Below, piece after piece: positions 35,746-43,815 of a stretch of DNA of 51,372 nt. Location of the stretch: the NCBI GenBank assembly GCA_903875575.1, contig CAIQWJ010000108.1, positions 1-51,372 on the forward strand. Direction: 5' to 3'. The stretch's first letter is position 1. Every line of letters starts with the position of its first letter. The notes under the pieces were generated by a model. It ran no database searches. It saw only the letters and a list, made by a program, of their open reading frames with translations, and had not been told where the DNA came from. A program made the position numbers and the translations under genes. Source of the stretch: an uncultured Acidobacteriia bacterium. GTDB lineage: Bacteria; Acidobacteriota; Terriglobia; Bryobacterales; Bryobacteraceae.

Positions 35746-38451
35746 TTACTTTCGACGCTCAGCCATCGCGCGGACCGCCGCGGATTGCCGCCGTACGTAA
35801 TCGTTCTGCTCGGGATAACCATCCCACGCCCGCAGAACCTCACCAAACCAGTGCTGCGCCTGTTTTTCATCCCCGGCTTTTCGCCAGTGCTGTGCAAGTG
35901 CGGTGTCGATTCTCGCTTTCGGCATGAGCGCCGTCAGTTCGCCGGAATTCTCGCCTTCGAGCCGCCGCGCGATCTCCTCGGCCTCCGTCAATGCGCCCAG
36001 GGCCGCTGCTGAATCCCCCACCGCATCCGACGCTTCGGCACCGTCGACCAGGGCAAAGGCCAGCAACTCCGCTTCACCGAAGTCCTTCGGATGGCGCGCG
36101 GCTGTCTCGCGCTGTGCGGTCAGTGCCAGTGCGGCCGCCTCGCGCGCCTCACGGGGCTGATGAGCGGCCAGCAGCGCTTCGGACAATCGGCGTAGTGCGC
36201 GGCCGCGACGTGAAGTCACCAGCCAGCTCGACTTCCCTCCGGCAATCATGGCGTCGAAGATTCCCACCGATTCCCGGGCTGCCGTCACTGCGCCCGCCGG
36301 ATCCGTCTCACGCAGTGGGTACGACATTCGGAACAGCGCAATCGCGTAACTCAGGCGTGACGATGCGTCGCCAGGATCGCGCCGCACCATCTCCCGTTCC
36401 TGTTCCAGATACTGACGCGCATACTTCAGACTCTGCGCCGGATCGTTCAGGCTGGGCTCGCCATCGTCGTAGTACGCAACGGAACGGAACTGCCCCAGCA
36501 GCGCCAGAAAATGAAGAAAGCCCGGATTGTCCGGTTCCATCCGCAGTAGTTCGCGAAGGATGCGTTCATTGTCTTCGTAGGCTGCCAGCGACTCCGCCAG
36601 GTTGCCCGTCGCCATTGCCGATCCGCCGATTCCTGCACGGGCGTCCTGCGCCATCACCAGTGCCGCCCGGTCGCCCGGATGCGCAGCCACACTCTTGCGC
36701 GCGATGGCATCGCACTCCCGAAACTTCTCCAGCGCCGCGCGGTTGCGATTGATGTCGTCGTCGAAAGCGCCCATCGAGCACAGCGCGTTCGCCACAGCCA
36801 GTTGGGCTGCCTGATCCTCTGGCCGCAGGCGTGCGTTTTCACGCAGCGTCGGCAGTATGGCTTCTGCCATCTTTGTAGCGCCCGCGTCGTCTCCGGTGTA
36901 TCGAAGCAGTTGCGCATAGTCGATGTAGAACGCGCCAAGTGTGCGGCGATAGAGTGGATCCCGCACGGCGATACGCTCGTGTATTTCGGCTGCCTTGTGG
37001 TAACTCGCGAGCGCCTGCACCGTATGGCCAAGGCTGGCCCGCGTGGGGTAGCCCTGTGCATCGCCGACCTTCTGATACGCCGCTGCAACCTCTTTCTGCA
37101 GCTCCAGATCGCTTCCGGCACTTCGCGAGAGGTTGTCCAGATACTCGAGGGCCGTACCCACCATCTTTTCCCTCACCTGCGTGGTGCCCTGGAGTTTCGC
37201 CAGATCGTCGTTGTAATCGAAAACGAAACTATGGGCGAGCCTGCGTACCTGGTCGAAGCGCTGCCCCGCGATGCGAGCCTGTTGCAGTGCAATGGCAGTG
37301 CCACCGGCCACGGTGAGAGCGATGGTAGCCGCCGCCGCGATCTGCCACCAGTTGCGCCGGACGAATTTCTTTGCGCGGTATCCGTGCGTGTCGGGCCGCG
37401 CCAGCACAGGCCGGTTTGCCAGATAATTATCAATATCTTCGGCTAGTTTCTGCGCGCTGCCGTAGCGGCGATCGGGCTCCTTACGCAGGGCCATCAGCAG
37501 AATGTGATCCAGTTCGTCGCCCAGTCGCGGTGGTGCGGGATCTTCTACGCAGATCACGCGATCCATCTCCAGCGGCGTCAGCGTCTGAAACGTGTAGGGC
37601 TTACTGCCCGTCAGCAACTGGTAGAGAATCACGCCAAGCGAGTAAACGTCGGATGCGGTTGTGATGGGTTCGCCGCGAATCTGTTCCGGGCTCGCGTATT
37701 CCGGCGTCAACGCGGCAAAGCTCGTTTGCGATTGCGTCAGCGCGGGATCCAGCAGCTTGGCGATGCCAAAATCAAGCAGTTTAGGCTCGCCCCCGGCCGT
37801 GACCAGAATATTGGCCGGCTTCAGATCACGATGCACCACAAGGCTCCGGTGTGCGTATTCCACCGCTTCACAGACTTTCAGGAACAGCCGCAGGCGCGCC
37901 TCCTGATCGAGCTTCGCGCAATAGTCCGTGATGGGTGCTCCATCCACAAACTCCAGCACCAAATACGGGCTGCCATCGTCGGCTTCCCCGCCATCGAGCA
38001 GCCGCGCAATGTACGGATGTTCCAGCGCAGCCAGCATCTGCCGTTCCTGCAGAAAACGCGAGCGGGCGAAATCGGAATCGAGACCCTGCCGGATGATCTT
38101 GAGCGCGACCTTCTTATGAAAGTCGTCCACTCGCACGGCTTCGTAAACCGCGCCCATGCCACCCTGCCCAATGCGGCGAACCAGACGGTAGCGCCCGAAG
38201 CGTTCCTGCCGCTCCGCGGAATCCTGCGCGGTTTCCTTGCGCAGGCTGGCGGCCTGTTCGCCGATCAGGTCCCTGATAAACGTGTCGGAATCGTCCGCGA
38301 AGACGAACGGCGCTGCGTCCGCGCGTAACCCGGGGTCTCCCTCGCAAAGTCTGTCGAAAACAGCGACTTTGCCGGACCCCGGATCAGCGTCCGTTTCCGT
38401 TTCGATCTGTTCCAGCAGATCTTTAATCCGCTGCCAGCGTTCGGGAGTCAT
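35746..38451 (-). CDS. Transmembrane Ser/Thr protein kinase with C-terminal TPR-like domain
   Basis: A 901-residue Hanks-type kinase. The kinase domain (about 88-345) is complete: glycine loop GQGGMGAVYEAV (95-106), Lys118 in VALKII, catalytic HRDLKPANIL (Asp209), DFG at 227-229 and the PEYASPEQIRG activation-loop end. One transmembrane helix (about 369-389, WWQIAAAATIALTVAGGTAIA) separates it from an extracytoplasmic helical-repeat (TPR-like) region of about 500 residues. The first 80 residues are helical. The start overlaps the end of an ECF sigma gene (ATGA), so kinase and sigma are coupled; in other bacteria such paired kinases activate the sigma factor by phosphorylation, which is inferred here. 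Confidence 0.92.
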   Translation of the reverse strand: MTPERWQRIKDLLEQIETETDADPGSGKVAVFDRLCEGDPGLRADAAPFVFADDSDTFIRDLIGEQAASLRKETAQDSAERQERFGRYRLVRRIGQGGMGAVYEAVRVDDFHKKVALKIIRQGLDSDFARSRFLQERQMLAALEHPYIARLLDGGEADDGSPYLVLEFVDGAPITDYCAKLDQEARLRLFLKVCEAVEYAHRSLVVHRDLKPANILVTAGGEPKLLDFGIAKLLDPALTQSQTSFAALTPEYASPEQIRGEPITTASDVYSLGVILYQLLTGSKPYTFQTLTPLEMDRVICVEDPAPPRLGDELDHILLMALRKEPDRRYGSAQKLAEDIDNYLANRPVLARPDTHGYRAKKFVRRNWWQIAAAATIALTVAGGTAIALQQARIAGQRFDQVRRLAHSFVFDYNDDLAKLQGTTQVREKMVGTALEYLDNLSRSAGSDLELQKEVAAAYQKVGDAQGYPTRASLGHTVQALASYHKAAEIHERIAVRDPLYRRTLGAFYIDYAQLLRYTGDDAGATKMAEAILPTLRENARLRPEDQAAQLAVANALCSMGAFDDDINRNRAALEKFRECDAIARKSVAAHPGDRAALVMAQDARAGIGGSAMATGNLAESLAAYEDNERILRELLRMEPDNPGFLHFLALLGQFRSVAYYDDGEPSLNDPAQSLKYARQYLEQEREMVRRDPGDASSRLSYAIALFRMSYPLRETDPAGAVTAARESVGIFDAMIAGGKSSWLVTSRRGRALRRLSEALLAAHQPREAREAAALALTAQRETAARHPKDFGEAELLAFALVDGAEASDAVGDSAAALGALTEAEEIARRLEGENSGELTALMPKARIDTALAQHWRKAGDEKQAQHWFGEVLRAWDGYPEQNDYVRRQSAAVRAMAERRK

Positions 38452-39014
38452 GTAGTGAGATAGTTCTTCAGCCAGACCTGCGCCATGCGGAGATCGCGAA
38501 TCACAGTGCTGCGGCCGATCCCGAGAAAGTCCGCAATTTCCTCGTTGCCCAGTCCGCCGAAGAAACGGAGTTCCACGATCTTCGCCTGGCGTGGGTCGAA
38601 TTGCGCCAGTTCGTTCAGTCCGTCGTCCAGCGCCGCCAGATCGCCGGAACGTTCCGGCATGAAAATCGTGGCCTCGTCCAGTTCGGCGCGCTGGCCCGCG
38701 CCGCGCTTCTGTGCATTCCTGCGGCGCGCATACTCCACCAGAATCTGCCGCATGTACTGCGCCGCCACCGCCACGAAGTGAGAGTGACCTTCGTAATCCG
38801 GCTGCTGACTCTGTTTCACCATACGCAGCCAGGCCTCATTGATCAGCGCGGTGGGTTGCAGCGTGTGGCCCGGTCGTTCATTGCGCATATAGCCGGAGGC
38901 CAGTCGGCGCAATTCGCTCTCCATGATCGGCATAAGCGCGTCCAGCGCTGCCTGTTCGCCTCCCTTCCAGCGATGCAGCAGCAGCGTGACCTCGTGCTGT
39001 GGAGCGGAATCCAT
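38448..39014 (-). CDS. ECF sigma factor, TIGR02999 type, paired with kinase
   Basis: A 188-residue sigma factor. ATG 39014 (MDSAPQHEVTLLLHRWKGGEQ) matches the family start; 11 codons upstream are not conserved. Region 2 contains RRLASGYMRNERPGHTLQPTALINEAWLRM and HFVAVAAQYMRQILVEYARRRNAQKRG, the hallmark of the Acidobacteria/Planctomycetes ECF group often linked to Ser/Thr kinases. Region 4 has NEEIADFLGIGRSTVIRDLRMAQVWL. No anti-sigma gene is nearby. The TGA at 38448-38450 overlaps the kinase ATG, so expression of the two is coupled. Activation probably depends on phosphorylation by the kinase; that is by analogy. Confidence 0.9.
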   Translation of the reverse strand: MDSAPQHEVTLLLHRWKGGEQAALDALMPIMESELRRLASGYMRNERPGHTLQPTALINEAWLRMVKQSQQPDYEGHSHFVAVAAQYMRQILVEYARRRNAQKRGAGQRAELDEATIFMPERSGDLAALDDGLNELAQFDPRQAKIVELRFFGGLGNEEIADFLGIGRSTVIRDLRMAQVWLKNYLTT

Positions 39015-39317
39015 TTGACCGGTTGAATTCCATAATAGCCTCTCCACTCATGGGTTGCCGCGTTTGCCGGCAGTCGCTACACTTGAACTCCGCCCACTGG
39101 AAAGCCGGGGTCGCCCCTGCTGCTGACGGCGTCCGCGTGTGTACTCATCATGTGGTTTTGCCTCTCATCTGGTAAGGCGCAAACCCCGGGCAAACAGGAC
39201 CACGAAAAGTTGAAGAATTTGACACGTCGGGGTGCGCACCATACAATCTCTATGTGCCGGGATAGCTGTGCCATCCCGTGTGACGGAAACAAACGAGACC
39301 GCCGGGAGGCGACGCAA
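39015..39317. other. Divergent intergenic region between ECF sigma and ThuA-like genes
   Basis: A 303-bp spacer that carries the promoters of two divergent operons. The plus-strand sigma70-type promoter at 39219-39247 is listed separately. On the minus strand, TATTAT (complement of 39032-39037) lies 17 bp from CGGCAA (complement of 39055-39060), a weak match for the sigma gene promoter. No gene is convincing; the open frames here are Gly-rich shadows of the next gene or unconserved. Confidence 0.5.
39219..39247 (+). promoter_or_regulatory. Sigma70-type promoter of the ThuA-like operon
   Basis: TTGACA (39219-39224) and TACAAT (39242-39247) are separated by exactly 17 bp, a near-consensus housekeeping promoter. 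Transcription would start near 39254 and leave a leader of about 64 nt before the ATG at 39318. Confidence 0.75.
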
Positions 39318-40289
39318 ATGAAATTAACGAAGTTCACTGGGTTAGCGGTATCGGCGATGTTGCTTGTCACCGCGTTTTCGCTGGCGGCGCAGGAAGCCCC
39401 CGCGGGTTTGGGTGGCCGCGGCGGGAGCGGCCGCGGCGGCAGAGGCGGCTCGGGCGGCGGTGGTGGTCGCGGCGGCCCTCTCGGCGGAGCCGCGGCTGGC
39501 TTCGTCCTCACCCAGGTCTTCGACAAAGTCCCACCGGAACTTCCCGCCGACCTCAAACCCGGCGGCATTCTGATTTTCTCCAAAACGAACGGCTTTCGCG
39601 AAGAAGCCGGTGTTCAGGCTTCGAATGTCGCGCTCGCCGTCATCGCAAAAGAACGTGGCTGGCCCTACTTCGTGACCGAGAACGGCGCCGTCATGAATAA
39701 GGAGCAACTATCGAAGTTCAAAGTCGTCGTCTGGAACAACAACAGCGGCGACGTCCTGACTCCCGAACAGCGCGAGGCCTTCAAAACATGGGTGGAAAAC
39801 GGCGGCTCCTACGTGGGCACTCACGGTGCCGGCGGCGATCCCAAATACGCCGTGCCAAACGGGCGCAGTTCCCTCGCCGACTGGCCCTGGTACATCGAAA
39901 CTCTGCTCGGCGCTCAGTTCACCAGCCACTCGCCGCAACAGTTTGGCGAGGCCCATGTGGAAGATCCGAAGAGCCCGCTCACAAAAGGCCTGCCTCCCGT
40001 ATTTCGCCGCTACGACGAATGGTACGCATTCGCCACCAATCCGCGCAAGCTTCCGGGCTTCCATATCCTGATCACCGCGGATGAGAAGAGCTACAATCCC
40101 GGCAGTTCCACCATGGGTGATGATCACCCGCTGGCCTGGTGGCATTGCGTCGGCAAGGGCCACGTGTTCTATTCCGCGCTTGCGCACGGCGGCATGATGT
40201 ATGCCGAACCGGTCATCATTCAGCTCTATGGCAATGCCATGGCATGGGCACTGGCCGAAAATGGCCGCGCCTGCCCTGCGGAAAAATAG
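39318..40289 (+). CDS. Exported ThuA-like (trehalose utilisation) domain protein
   Basis: A 323-residue protein with a good GGGAGG ribosome binding site 8 bp before the ATG at 39318 and a signal peptide (about 1-24, AAQ). A Gly/Arg-rich linker (about 30-60, GGRGGSGRGG repeats) precedes the ThuA domain: ILIFSKTNGFREEAGVQASNVALAVIAKERGWPYFVTEN, VVWNNNSGDVLTPEQREAFKTWVENGGSYVGTHGAGG, then HPLAWWHCVGKGHVFYSALAHG. ThuA proteins have a class-I glutamine-amidotransferase-like fold with no catalytic triad; they are often found in sugar-degradation loci and this is usually their only clue. The CRTAC1 gene begins 13 bp downstream. Confidence 0.85.
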   Translation: MKLTKFTGLAVSAMLLVTAFSLAAQEAPAGLGGRGGSGRGGRGGSGGGGGRGGPLGGAAAGFVLTQVFDKVPPELPADLKPGGILIFSKTNGFREEAGVQASNVALAVIAKERGWPYFVTENGAVMNKEQLSKFKVVVWNNNSGDVLTPEQREAFKTWVENGGSYVGTHGAGGDPKYAVPNGRSSLADWPWYIETLLGAQFTSHSPQQFGEAHVEDPKSPLTKGLPPVFRRYDEWYAFATNPRKLPGFHILITADEKSYNPGSSTMGDDHPLAWWHCVGKGHVFYSALAHGGMMYAEPVIIQLYGNAMAWALAENGRACPAEK

Positions 40290-40302
40290 CGCCACCCGAG
40301 GG

Positions 40303-42081
40303 ATGACTCGCCGCCAGCTCCTGCTGTCCGCGCTCTCGCTTCCGGCCTGCAATTCCGGAGCGAGCGCGCAGCAGTATCGCGGCATGGCATCCCAGGGCGT
40401 CGCGCCCGTGCCGCGTGGCAAGCCCTCCGGCCTCCCTTTCCACGCCGGTTTCACCAACGTTTCGAAACAGGCCGGCCTGCTCGCTCCCATCATCTATGGC
40501 GACGAAGGCCGCGCCGATTACCTTCTCGAATCGATGGGCTGCGGCGTCGCCTTTATCGACTACGATAACGACGGCTGGCAGGATATCGTAACCCTCACCG
40601 GCCAGCGCCGCACCGGCCCCACGCCCGCGGAAGCCACCATCCGCCTCTATCACAATAATCGCGACGGCACGTTTACTGATGTCACCGCGCGCTCCGGCCT
40701 CGCCCGCACCGTCTGGGCCGCCGGTATCACCGTCGGCGACTACGATAACGACGGTTTCGACGACATCTTCATCACCTGCTGGGGCCAGAACATCCTGTTC
40801 CATAACGATGGCAACGGCGTCTTCTCAGACGTCACGGAGAAAGCCGGCCTCCTCCATCCGGGCATTCGCTACGGCACGGGCTGCACCTGGCTCGATTACG
40901 ATCGCGATGGCTTGCTGGACCTGTTCGTCTCCCACTACGCCGTCTTTGACCCCACCTCCATTCCCCCGCGCGGCAAGACTCCCGACTGCAACTGGAAGGG
41001 TATTCCGACTTACTGCGGCCCCGGCGGCCTTCCTCAGGAACCGTGCCGCCTCTACCACAACAATGGGGACGGGACCTTCACCGACGTGAGCGAAAAGGCA
41101 GGCATCTCCGCCGTCAGGCCAGGTTACGCGCTCACCGCCGTTGCCGCGGATTTCGATGGCGATGGCTGGCCCGATATCTACGTCGCCTGCGACATCTCGC
41201 CCAGTCTTCTCTTCCGCAACAATCGCGATGGAACCTTCACGGAACGCGGACTTGAAAACGGAGTCGCCCTCAGCGAAGACGGTCGCGAGCAGGCAGGCAT
41301 GGGGATCGGCATCGGCGATTTCGATACCGATGGCAATCTCGACATCTTCAAAACCCACTTCAGCGCCGATACCAATGTTCTCTATCGCAACAACGGCAAG
41401 GGCATCTTCCGCGATGTGACCGCGCGGGCAGGACTCGGCGTGGAGACCCGCTACGTTGGCTGGGGCACCGCCATCGAAGATCTGGACAACAATGGCCTCC
41501 CGGATATCTTCTTCACCACCGGCATGGTCTATCCCGAAGTGGAGAGAACTAATCCCGATGGCCAGTACAAAACGCCCTCCGTGATATTTCGCAATCTGGG
41601 CAACGGCAAATTTGAGGAAGTGATGGATCTTGCCGGTCCCGCGCTCCGCGAGCTTCATTCCAGTCGCGGCCTCGCCATCGGCGACTTCGATAACGATGGC
41701 GATGTCGATCTGCTCATCATGAACATGAATGAGCCGCCGTCACTCCTGCGCAACGATGTAACAGGCGACAACCACTGGTTGAAGGTGCTTCTCATCGGTG
41801 TCAAATCCAACCGCAGCGCCATTGGTGCCCAGGTGGTGGCAACCTGCGGCGGCCGCCGGCAGGCGCGGGCCGTGATGGCTCAGTCGTCCTATCTCTCAGC
41901 CAGTGATCGCCGCCTGCACTTCGGCCTCGGCAACGAGGCGGTTGCGAACCTTGAAATTCGCTGGCCGAATGGACAGCAGGAGAACATCGCCGATGTGGCG
42001 GCCGGCCAACTTGTGGTGATTCGGGAAGGTTCGGGCGTCATCAGGTCCGAAAAGTTCATGCGGCGTAACGTCGCAAAGTAA
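40303..42081 (+). CDS. CRTAC1 family protein (FG-GAP/VCBS propeller with ASPIC-UnbV domain)
   Basis: A 592-residue exported protein. The N-terminus MTRRQLLLSALSLPAC is a Tat-like signal and may be a lipobox (LPAC). Seven calcium-binding loops of D-x-D-x-DG type are visible in order: DYDNDGWQD, DYDNDGFDD, DYDRDGLLD, DFDGDGWPD, DFDTDGNLD, DLDNNGLPD and DFDNDGDVD, as expected for a seven-bladed propeller. The C-terminal ASPIC/UnbV domain has the RSAIGAQVVATCGGRRQ and HFGLGNEAVANLEIRWPNGQ landmarks. Such proteins are common in Acidobacteria and Planctomycetes next to TPR genes; function unsettled. It is 13 bp after the ThuA-like gene and 14 bp before the TPR gene. Confidence 0.88.
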   Translation: MTRRQLLLSALSLPACNSGASAQQYRGMASQGVAPVPRGKPSGLPFHAGFTNVSKQAGLLAPIIYGDEGRADYLLESMGCGVAFIDYDNDGWQDIVTLTGQRRTGPTPAEATIRLYHNNRDGTFTDVTARSGLARTVWAAGITVGDYDNDGFDDIFITCWGQNILFHNDGNGVFSDVTEKAGLLHPGIRYGTGCTWLDYDRDGLLDLFVSHYAVFDPTSIPPRGKTPDCNWKGIPTYCGPGGLPQEPCRLYHNNGDGTFTDVSEKAGISAVRPGYALTAVAADFDGDGWPDIYVACDISPSLLFRNNRDGTFTERGLENGVALSEDGREQAGMGIGIGDFDTDGNLDIFKTHFSADTNVLYRNNGKGIFRDVTARAGLGVETRYVGWGTAIEDLDNNGLPDIFFTTGMVYPEVERTNPDGQYKTPSVIFRNLGNGKFEEVMDLAGPALRELHSSRGLAIGDFDNDGDVDLLIMNMNEPPSLLRNDVTGDNHWLKVLLIGVKSNRSAIGAQVVATCGGRRQARAVMAQSSYLSASDRRLHFGLGNEAVANLEIRWPNGQQENIADVAAGQLVVIREGSGVIRSEKFMRRNVAK

Positions 42082-42095
42082 GATGTTGCTGTACT

Positions 42096-43598
42096 ATGCG
42101 CCGAAGATCGCCTTGCATACTGCTCGGATGGTGCGGCTGCGCGCTCGCTGCCAGCGGCCCGCTTCTGACGGAGGGCGTGAATGCACTGCAGCGCGGCGAC
42201 TTTGCCTTAGCCGAGCAGAAGCTTCGTGCTGAATTACAGGCCCATCCTGACGACATTGAAGCCTTGAGTTTCCTTGGTGCAACGCTCGATAACGAGAACA
42301 AACCCGCTGACGCCGACGTATTCCATAAGCGCGCTCTGGCCCTCGCCCCGCGCTCCAACAGCATTCTCGATAAATACGGCAGTCATCTGCTCGTCATGCA
42401 GGATGCCTCCGGGGCGCGCCAGGCGTTCCTGAAATCCCTCGCGATCAACCCGGCGGACGGTTACGCCAATCTCCAGTTGGCGCAAATGGCGCTGAATGCG
42501 AAGGACGGCGCGGAAGCCCTCCGGTACCTCTCTCGTCTCTCCACGGAACAGGCCGCCCAGCCAGAGGTGGCACTGCGCAGTCTGCTCGCCCTGCAACTGA
42601 GCGGGCGCAAAACAGAGGCTGGCGAACTGGCTGCAAAATTCCGCAACGACGCAGCGTGGAGCGTCTCCGCCGGCCGCGCTCTCGCCGATGCCGGCGAACT
42701 GAGTGCCGCAGAGGTTCTTCTCGAAAACGCCCTGACCGCGAATCCCGACAGCTTTCCGCTCCTGTTCAGCCTCGGCGTGGTTGCCTCTCACACCGGGCAC
42801 TACACGCGGTCGCAGCAGACGCTGGAGGCCTCCCTGCGCCAGCAGCCAGGCAACACGGATGTCCTCTACAGCCTCGCCTACACCTATGACGCGAACCAAC
42901 AGCCGGGAGCAGCCCTCCGACTCCTTTCCCAGGCTGCTCAACTGGCCCCGGGGCGGGTCGATCTTCAGAAGTCCCTCGCAATCGCCGCTGCCAACCTTGG
43001 CGACTACCAGACCGCCGCAGCAGCCTGGGAGGCTTATGGACAACTCGTTCCATCTGACGATACGGCGAGGCGCGAGCGTGGCTTTGCCAAGGTCCATCTG
43101 GGGCAATTCGATACCGGCCTTGCCGACCTGCGCTGGTATGCCACGCGTCACCCCGAAGACGCCGAGGCATGGTATGAACTGGGTATCGCGGAGAGTTCCC
43201 AGGACCCAACCGCTGGTATGTCCAGCCTGGATAAAGCGGTCGCACTCCGGCCCGATTTCGCAGAAGCCCGGTCCGCGCGAGGCGCGCTCTACTACAGGGA
43301 AGGGAAGCCGGAGAGCGCCCTGCCGGACCTGGAATTCGCCGCCAGCAACCAACCAGGCAACGCCCTCCACCAGGCCCGGCTGGGACAGATCTATCTGGCG
43401 CTGGACCGTCTCAATGATGCCCTGCGCCATTTCCGGCGCGCGGCCGAACTGGCACCCGGCGACTATCAGGCTCAATTCCACCTCGCGAACGCACTGGCCG
43501 AAGCCGGCCAGATGGCCGAGTCCGACGCGATCATGGCAAAGATCCGGAATTGGCCTGCCCGCGGAAATGCCCCAACCGGGAATCTCCTCGATCATTAG
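42096..43598 (+). CDS. Exported tetratricopeptide-repeat protein
   Basis: A 500-residue protein with a signal peptide (about 1-19, CALAAS). The rest is tandem TPRs, about 12 copies, with the usual W/L/G/Y/A/F/P spacing: LTEGVNALQRGDFALAEQKLRAELQAHPDD, KYGSHLLVMQDASGARQAFLKSLAINPAD, DVLYSLAYTYDANQQPGAALRLLSQAAQLAPGR and AWYELGIAESSQDPTAGMSSLDKAVALRPD. TPR proteins mediate protein contacts. It follows the CRTAC1 gene by 14 bp and probably works with it, an arrangement seen repeatedly in Acidobacteria; the nature of that partnership is unknown. Confidence 0.88.
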   Translation: MRRRSPCILLGWCGCALAASGPLLTEGVNALQRGDFALAEQKLRAELQAHPDDIEALSFLGATLDNENKPADADVFHKRALALAPRSNSILDKYGSHLLVMQDASGARQAFLKSLAINPADGYANLQLAQMALNAKDGAEALRYLSRLSTEQAAQPEVALRSLLALQLSGRKTEAGELAAKFRNDAAWSVSAGRALADAGELSAAEVLLENALTANPDSFPLLFSLGVVASHTGHYTRSQQTLEASLRQQPGNTDVLYSLAYTYDANQQPGAALRLLSQAAQLAPGRVDLQKSLAIAAANLGDYQTAAAAWEAYGQLVPSDDTARRERGFAKVHLGQFDTGLADLRWYATRHPEDAEAWYELGIAESSQDPTAGMSSLDKAVALRPDFAEARSARGALYYREGKPESALPDLEFAASNQPGNALHQARLGQIYLALDRLNDALRHFRRAAELAPGDYQAQFHLANALAEAGQMAESDAIMAKIRNWPARGNAPTGNLLDH

Positions 43599-43815
43599 AT
43601 TCGCTTCCCTCCATGCAAGCGCGCTAGAGCCCTCGCCCCCGCAATTTCATGGGGTATTTTAGATGAGCAATTCTAAACATAAACTTTCCCAAAAACGTTC
43701 TTAAAATTGAACCTTGACTCCGGGGAAAGGCTGTGATATTGTGCCCTTCAGCTTTAGTGGAAGTTATTCCGTAAATTAAGTCCGATTCGAATTTGCCTGG
43801 GGAATAAACAGAGTG
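43599..43815. other. AT-rich intergenic region before the TonB receptor gene
   Basis: This 217-bp region is visibly richer in A and T than the rest of the window, with an A-rich stretch (about 43670-43712) directly upstream of the promoter at 43714-43742 that could act as an UP element. No gene is seen. Confidence 0.6.
43714..43742 (+). promoter_or_regulatory. Sigma70-type promoter of the TonB receptor gene
   Basis: TTGACT (43714-43719) and TATTGT (43737-43742) are separated by exactly 17 bp, with an A-rich stretch upstream. Transcription would start near 43749, leaving a leader of about 67 nt before the ATG at 43816. Confidence 0.7.

Noticed and set aside
39077-39583. Minus-strand Pro-rich open frame (168 codons)
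   Set aside because: It is the complement of the Gly-rich linker of the ThuA-like gene.
42234-43595. Minus-strand open frame (453 codons) opposite the TPR gene
   Set aside because: The TPR repeats on the plus strand are unmistakable; this frame has no domain.
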